Assembly (NCBI GenBank): GCA_030683005.1
Contig: JAUXMY010000031.1
Span: forward strand, 1-64,000
DNA length: 64,000 nt
Reading direction: 5' to 3'
Source: Caulobacter sp.
Lineage (GTDB): Bacteria; Pseudomonadota; Alphaproteobacteria; Caulobacterales; Caulobacteraceae
The position numbers and the translations under genes are program-made. Each line of letters begins with the position of its first letter. The stretch's first letter is position 1. The notes under the pieces are model-generated. The model searched no databases and was not told the DNA's origin. It worked only from the letters and a program-made list of their open reading frames with translations. Of the stretch, positions 59,888 through 64,000 are shown piece by piece.

Positions 59888-62728
59888 CTAGAAGGTCTTG
59901 GTGATCGACACGCCGTAGGTGCGCGGTTCACCGTAGAAGCCGTTCCGGAACAGCCCCGAGGAGTCATCGGTGAGGTAGGTGTCGGTGAGGACTTCCTCAT
60001 CCGTCAGGTTCTTCACGTAGGCTTCGAGGGACAGGCCCATGCTGGAGTTGGCCACCGTGAACGTCATGTTCGCGTTGTCCCAGGCGTCCAGCTTGTCGGT
60101 CGGCGCGTTGTAGATCCGCGAGAACGACTCGGTCTGACGGTAGTAGTCGGCCCGGATCGTCGCGTCCCAGTCGCCCATGGTCCACGTGTACTGGGCGCCC
60201 AGCGAAATCGTCCAGTCGGGCGAGTTCGGCAGGTTGTTGCCGCCGAGATCGACTTCATAGCCATCGCTGACCAGGACGCCGAAGGCGTTCACGCCCAGGG
60301 CGGTGGGGCCGCCCGGGAACAGCAGGGTGCCGGCCGGAACCGCCGCGGCGATCGTGCAGGCGCCGAGCAGGGCGAACGGGCCCTGAGCGTTAGGCGGGTT
60401 GCCGAGGTTGGAGAAGCCCAGGATGCCGGCCGCGCCCGCCGTCGGCAGGACGCAGTTGGCGGCCGAGCTGCTCTTCATCACCGTCAGGTTGGGATCGCCC
60501 TGGGTGCGGTTGAACACGTCGATCGACGTCGAGCCGTCGGCGATCTCGGTCTTGAGGTAACCGATGTTGGCGTTCAGGCGCAGGCCGTCCATCGGCGACC
60601 AGACGGTTTCCAGTTCGAGACCGGAAATCTTGGCGTCGATGTTTTCGTTCACCGACGCGCGGTTCACGATCTTCGACACCTGGTAGCCGATGTAGTCGTA
60701 CTTGAAGCCGGTGAGGTTCAGGACCATGGCCCCGCCCATCAGGGTGTTCTTCGAGCCGATCTCGAGGGCGTCGACGAACTCCGGTTCGAAGGTCGGCGAC
60801 GGACAGGAGAAGATGCTCGGCGAACAGGCCGGGTTCACGCCGCCGGCCTTGTAGCCGCGCGCGTAGGAGAAGTAGAGCAGGCTGCTGTCGGTGAACGAGA
60901 AGTCCGGCTTCCAATCGATGTTGAAGCGGCCGGTCGTTTCCTTGAACTCGGCGAACAGGTAAGGTTCGGTCGTGCTCAGCGGGATGCCGGTGCCGGGCGC
61001 GGCCAGCACCACGGGACGGTTTTCGACCTGCTTCTTGTCGTGGGTGTAGCGCAGACCGCCCGTCACGCGAACGGTGTCGGTCAGTTGCCAGTAGACTTCA
61101 CCGAAGGCCGCGCGGGACTTCAGGTGATAGGCGCCGGTGTTGTCGTAGTAGTTCCGGCCCGAACGGTTGGGCGTTTCGTTGGGGTCGATGAAGCAGGGCG
61201 TGATGCTGGTGCAGCCCGTCACGGTGACAAACGGCAGGGCGTTCTGGACCTGAGCGCCGGCGGTCAGGGTGTTACCCATGACGTAGTAGTCGCCGTCCGA
61301 CTTGAAGTCGAGGTAGATGGCGCCGATGTTGAAGTTGAACGGGCCATCAAAGTTCGACTGCAGGCGAAGCTCCTGGCTCCACTGCTTGCTTTCGCCGCCG
61401 GAGATGTCGGCGGTCGAGAACTTGTTGAGCTTGCCGAGTTGCGGATCGTCGACCACGCCGCCCGGGAACAGACCGGCGTAGAGCGCGGCGTAACCCGGGA
61501 CAGCCGCCACCAGGTTGACCGGGTTCGGAACGGCGTTGAAGGTTCCGTTCGGAACGATCCGGTTGTAATCCTGACGGGTGAACAGCGAATTCTTGCTGTA
61601 GCCGGTCAGCGCGGTCAGCTGCAGTTCGTCGCTGAGGTCCCACTGGATGTTGAACTGGTAGATGTCGGTTTCGGCCTGGTAGGTCGGGTCGAAGCTCGAC
61701 TGGATGTTGCGGATATCCGGGTCCTGCATCTGGCCGGCGTACTGGTCGCCGGTCGTGAAGCCGAACAGGGTGCCGAACAGACCGCCCAGGGTGCCACGGC
61801 TGTCAGGCGTGCCGAGGATGTTGGCGTCGTTCAGCGGCGTGGGCGCACAGCCGGTGCTGAAGAAGCCCTGCTGGATGTTCGCCACCAGCGGGTTGGCCGA
61901 GAAGGCCTGGCCGCCGATGGTGGTCGGAACGACCGCCTTGGTGCAGAGCTGCTTGCCGATCCGCGAGCGGGTGTCGTCCTCCTCGAAGTGATCCCACATG
62001 AGCGACATTTCGAAGGTGTCGCTCGGGCGGAAGGAGGCCGTGACGCGGGTGTTCCACAGATCACGGTCGTCGACATCGTTGCCGGTGGTCAGGTTCTCGC
62101 CGTAGCCGTCACGCGTCAGCATCGCGCCGGCGGCGCGCACCGCGAACATGTCGCCCAGCGGAATGTTGATCATGCCGCGCAGCTTGCGGGCGTTGAAGTT
62201 GCCCACTTCGCCGCGGATCAGGGCCTCGAAGTCGTCGATCGGCTTGGCGGTGATCAGGTTGACCACGCCGCCGGTGGCGTTGCGGCCGTACAGGGTGCCC
62301 TGCGGGCCGCGCAGCACTTCGACGCGCTCGACGTCGAAGAACTCGGCTTCGAACAGGTTGTTGGCCGTCAGCGGAGCGTTGTTCAGGTGGATGCCGGTGC
62401 CGGCGTCGCCGGAGCCCGCGACCAGCTTGGCGCCAACGCCGCGGATCTGGAAGTTGTAGCCGGTGAAGTTCCCCTTGGAGAAGTTCACGTTCGGGATCGC
62501 GAGAACCAGGTTGGGGCCCCCGTCGATCTTGGCCTTTTCAAGCGAGTCCTGGCTGAACGCCGACACCGCGATCGGCACGTCCTGGATCGCTTCTTCCCGC
62601 TTCTGGGCGGTGACGACGATCTCGCCGACGGTGGTATCCTGGGCGAAAGCGGGCGCTGCAATAGCCGCAACGGCGGCCAGTGAAACGCTCGCGGCAAGCA
62701 GACTCCGCAGGCGCAGAGATCCTGTCAT
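59888..62728 (-). CDS. TonB-dependent outer-membrane receptor
   Basis: 946 residues from the ATG at 62728, GGGAGGGTT upstream. A signal peptide ends APAFA. The plug domain (TVGEIVVTAQKREEAIQDVPIAVSAFS ... DVERVEVLRGPQGTLYGRNATGGVVNLITAKP) and a long beta-barrel with the terminal aromatic strand (YGVSITKTF) are clear. Several Cys pairs in long extracellular loops are typical of large proteobacterial receptors of the sphingomonad/Caulobacter type. It takes up an unidentified siderophore, glycan or aromatic with TonB-ExbBD. A perfect 10-bp inverted repeat lies upstream. Confidence 0.95.
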   Translation of the reverse strand: MTGSLRLRSLLAASVSLAAVAAIAAPAFAQDTTVGEIVVTAQKREEAIQDVPIAVSAFSQDSLEKAKIDGGPNLVLAIPNVNFSKGNFTGYNFQIRGVGAKLVAGSGDAGTGIHLNNAPLTANNLFEAEFFDVERVEVLRGPQGTLYGRNATGGVVNLITAKPIDDFEALIRGEVGNFNARKLRGMINIPLGDMFAVRAAGAMLTRDGYGENLTTGNDVDDRDLWNTRVTASFRPSDTFEMSLMWDHFEEDDTRSRIGKQLCTKAVVPTTIGGQAFSANPLVANIQQGFFSTGCAPTPLNDANILGTPDSRGTLGGLFGTLFGFTTGDQYAGQMQDPDIRNIQSSFDPTYQAETDIYQFNIQWDLSDELQLTALTGYSKNSLFTRQDYNRIVPNGTFNAVPNPVNLVAAVPGYAALYAGLFPGGVVDDPQLGKLNKFSTADISGGESKQWSQELRLQSNFDGPFNFNIGAIYLDFKSDGDYYVMGNTLTAGAQVQNALPFVTVTGCTSITPCFIDPNETPNRSGRNYYDNTGAYHLKSRAAFGEVYWQLTDTVRVTGGLRYTHDKKQVENRPVVLAAPGTGIPLSTTEPYLFAEFKETTGRFNIDWKPDFSFTDSSLLYFSYARGYKAGGVNPACSPSIFSCPSPTFEPEFVDALEIGSKNTLMGGAMVLNLTGFKYDYIGYQVSKIVNRASVNENIDAKISGLELETVWSPMDGLRLNANIGYLKTEIADGSTSIDVFNRTQGDPNLTVMKSSSAANCVLPTAGAAGILGFSNLGNPPNAQGPFALLGACTIAAAVPAGTLLFPGGPTALGVNAFGVLVSDGYEVDLGGNNLPNSPDWTISLGAQYTWTMGDWDATIRADYYRQTESFSRIYNAPTDKLDAWDNANMTFTVANSSMGLSLEAYVKNLTDEEVLTDTYLTDDSSGLFRNGFYGEPRTYGVSITKTF

Positions 62729-62792
62729 CTGTAACCCTCCCCGGACGGCGCCTCCCGGTGTGCGGGTTTGGCGGCGTCTCTGTGTTTCCTCA

Positions 62793-62828
62793 GTGTCACG
62801 CAATATTTGCCGCCGGGGTGCGTGACAC
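62793..62828. promoter_or_regulatory. Perfect inverted repeat upstream of the TonB receptor
   Basis: GTGTCACGCA (62793-62802) and TGCGTGACAC (62819-62828) are exact inverted copies separated by 16 bp. The site is 65-100 bp upstream of the receptor ATG. It looks like a regulator operator; the regulator is not identifiable here. Confidence 0.55.
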
Positions 62829-63111
62829 ATCCCCCCGCAGCTTCCGTGGATTGCATACGGGCGTTCGGGGACTGTCAACCGTTCGCCGCTAAGTGATCAA
62901 TGATAGGTTACGGCTTTTCACCTTGTGTTGCCGGTCTGCGTCTGTTGCTTACGCACGGGAAACGACTTCTTCGCGCGGCAGGAGAGCCGACGCCGCAAAT
63001 ACCGGCGCCTCAAGGGGTTGCGGCGAGTCTCCCACGTTTCGCTACGTCAACGGCTCGTGTAGTAGGGACCCGCCGCCACGCCACACCGAAGCGCTTTGGG
63101 ACCCCGCCCGC
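62829..63111. other. Gene-free stretch between the TonB receptor and queC
   Basis: I see no gene and no recognisable preQ1 riboswitch. It must hold the queC promoter and may hold part of the divergent receptor promoter. GC content is ordinary for the window. Confidence 0.4.
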
Positions 63112-63846
63112 ATGATCCCCGCCGAACCGTCCGCCGACGGAGCCCTCGTCCTCTTTTCCGGCGGCCAGGATTCGACCGCCTGCCTCGCCTGGGCCCTCGA
63201 CAGGTACAGGCGGGTCGAGACGGTGGGCTTTGACTATGGCCAGCGTCACATCGTGGAGATGGAGGCCCGGCAGGCCGTCCGCGTCACGATGATGGCGCGC
63301 TTTCCGGCCTGGGCCGCCCGACTCGGGGAGGACCATGTGCTCGACATCCGCGGTTTTGGCGCGGTCGCCGAGTCGGCGCTGACCGCCGGCCGCGAGATCG
63401 AGATGACGCAGCGGGGGCTGCCCTCCACCTTCGTGCCGGGCCGCAACCTCGTGTTCCTGACCTATGCGGCCGCGCTGGCCGATCGTCGGGGCCTGACGGC
63501 GCTGGTGGGCGGCATGTGCGAAACGGACTTCTCCGGCTACCCGGACTGCCGGCGGGACACCCTCGACGCCCTGCAGACCGCGCTCAACCTGGGCATGGAC
63601 CGGGATTTCCGCATCGAGACGCCGCTGATGCGCCTGACCAAGGCCCAGACCTGGGCGCTGGCCAGCCGGCTGGGCGGCGAGGCGCTGGTCGAAATCACGA
63701 TCGCCGACAGCCACACCTGCTATCGCGGCGAGCGGGGCCAGCGACACGTCTGGGGCCATGGGTGCGGGACCTGTCCGGCCTGCGAGCTGCGCGCCGCCGG
63801 CTACCTGGCCTGGGACGCCGCGGGCCGCCCGGAGCTGGCGACGTGA
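63112..63846 (+). CDS. queC: 7-cyano-7-deazaguanine synthase QueC
   Basis: 244 residues from the ATG at 63112. The N-type ATP-pyrophosphatase motif [21 protein letters not shown] opens the protein, then [41 protein letters not shown], and the zinc cluster [25 protein letters not shown] near residue 205 (four Cys). It converts 7-carboxy-7-deazaguanine with ATP and ammonia to preQ0, the step before queuosine. queE overlaps its stop by 4 bp (GTGA). Confidence 0.97.
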   Translation: MIPAEPSADGALVLFSGGQDSTACLAWALDRYRRVETVGFDYGQRHIVEMEARQAVRVTMMARFPAWAARLGEDHVLDIRGFGAVAESALTAGREIEMTQRGLPSTFVPGRNLVFLTYAAALADRRGLTALVGGMCETDFSGYPDCRRDTLDALQTALNLGMDRDFRIETPLMRLTKAQTWALASRLGGEALVEITIADSHTCYRGERGQRHVWGHGCGTCPACELRAAGYLAWDAAGRPELAT

Positions 63847-64000
63847 CCTACAGCGTCAAGGAAATCTTCCTGACCCTGCAGGGCGAGGGCGGACAGGCCG
63901 GCAAGGCGGCGGTGTTCTGCCGCTTCGCCGGCTGCAACCTGTGGAGCGGGCGCGAGCAGGACCGGGCGACCGCCGTCTGCACATTCTGCGACACCGATTT
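63843..64000 (+). CDS. queE: 7-carboxy-7-deazaguanine synthase QueE (partial, runs off the window)
   Basis: Only the first 52 residues are inside. GTG start overlapping the queC stop. [50 protein letters not shown] matches QueE of alphaproteobacteria: a radical-SAM enzyme with the Cx14Cx2C cluster motif (Cys in FAGCNL, AVCTFC). It makes CDG from CPH4 with SAM. With queC it is part of queuosine synthesis. Confidence 0.95.
   Translation, partial: MTYSVKEIFLTLQGEGGQAGKAAVFCRFAGCNLWSGREQDRATAVCTFCDTD

Noticed and set aside
62829..63111. preQ1 riboswitch before queC
   Set aside because: No hairpin with the A-rich tail of preQ1 classes was recognised.

Overview
The window is high-GC DNA with the gene content of a free-living alphaproteobacterium, most probably of the Caulobacteraceae (Caulobacter/Phenylobacterium-like). 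Pointers are a fliI-fliJ pair with a CtrA-like box upstream, a large TonB-dependent receptor, many acyl-CoA enzymes, small exported proteins of Caulobacter type, and gaps packed with dispersed palindromic repeats. The genus assignment is an inference; no rRNA gene is present.

Layout: 1-109 is the end of an IS110-type insertion sequence running off the left edge. 0.3-5.2 kb holds a TetR/SRPBCC/membrane-protein operon, a crotonase, an exported protein, a DUF4282 protein and a Tat-type GH10 lipoprotein. 5.3-7.0 kb is fliIJ. 7.1-9.4 kb has an ArsR operon, a VOC protein and an HxlR regulator. 9.4-19 kb has a Pro/Arg-rich lipoprotein, a thiolase, a DUF3617 lipoprotein, two tandem exported YbjN-like proteins, a class III aminotransferase plus amidase pair, a quinone-oxidoreductase-like protein and an LLM flavin enzyme. 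19.2-21.2 kb is an M15 carboxypeptidase plus L,D-transpeptidase operon. 21.4-22.6 kb is a complete IS110 element. 22.6-32.9 kb is a fatty-acid/acyl-CoA catabolic region: ligase, FadJ-type protein, three acyl-CoA-dehydrogenase-fold proteins, a crotonase and an MDR reductase. 34-39 kb is a nucleobase-catabolism region with adenine deaminase and a URC1-URC4-URC6-like uracil degradation operon. 39-44 kb has a crotonase, uvrC and pgsA. 45-55 kb has a cytochrome b561-like protein, pirin, an Lrp regulator divergent from a fused indolepyruvate ferredoxin oxidoreductase, a TTC38-like protein and an L2HGDH-like oxidase. 55-64 kb has a PQQ-type sugar dehydrogenase, a glycosyltransferase, tRNA-Met, a hybrid histidine kinase, a TonB receptor, queC and the start of queE.

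The most interesting signals are two. First, the IS110 element carries a readable bridge RNA. Two loops contain four short segments that match, respectively, the left target, the right target, the element's own right end and its own left end. A -35 box appears only when the two ends are joined in a circle. Both IS copies sit at the same spot of the same palindromic repeat. Second, the bacterial URC-type operon (GTP-cyclohydrolase-II-like, DUF1688, uracil phosphoribosyltransferase) lies beside an adenine deaminase, and its phosphoribosyltransferase has unusual active-site residues.

At least five families of dispersed palindromic repeats fill most intergenic gaps. Several overlap start codons or probably act as terminators.
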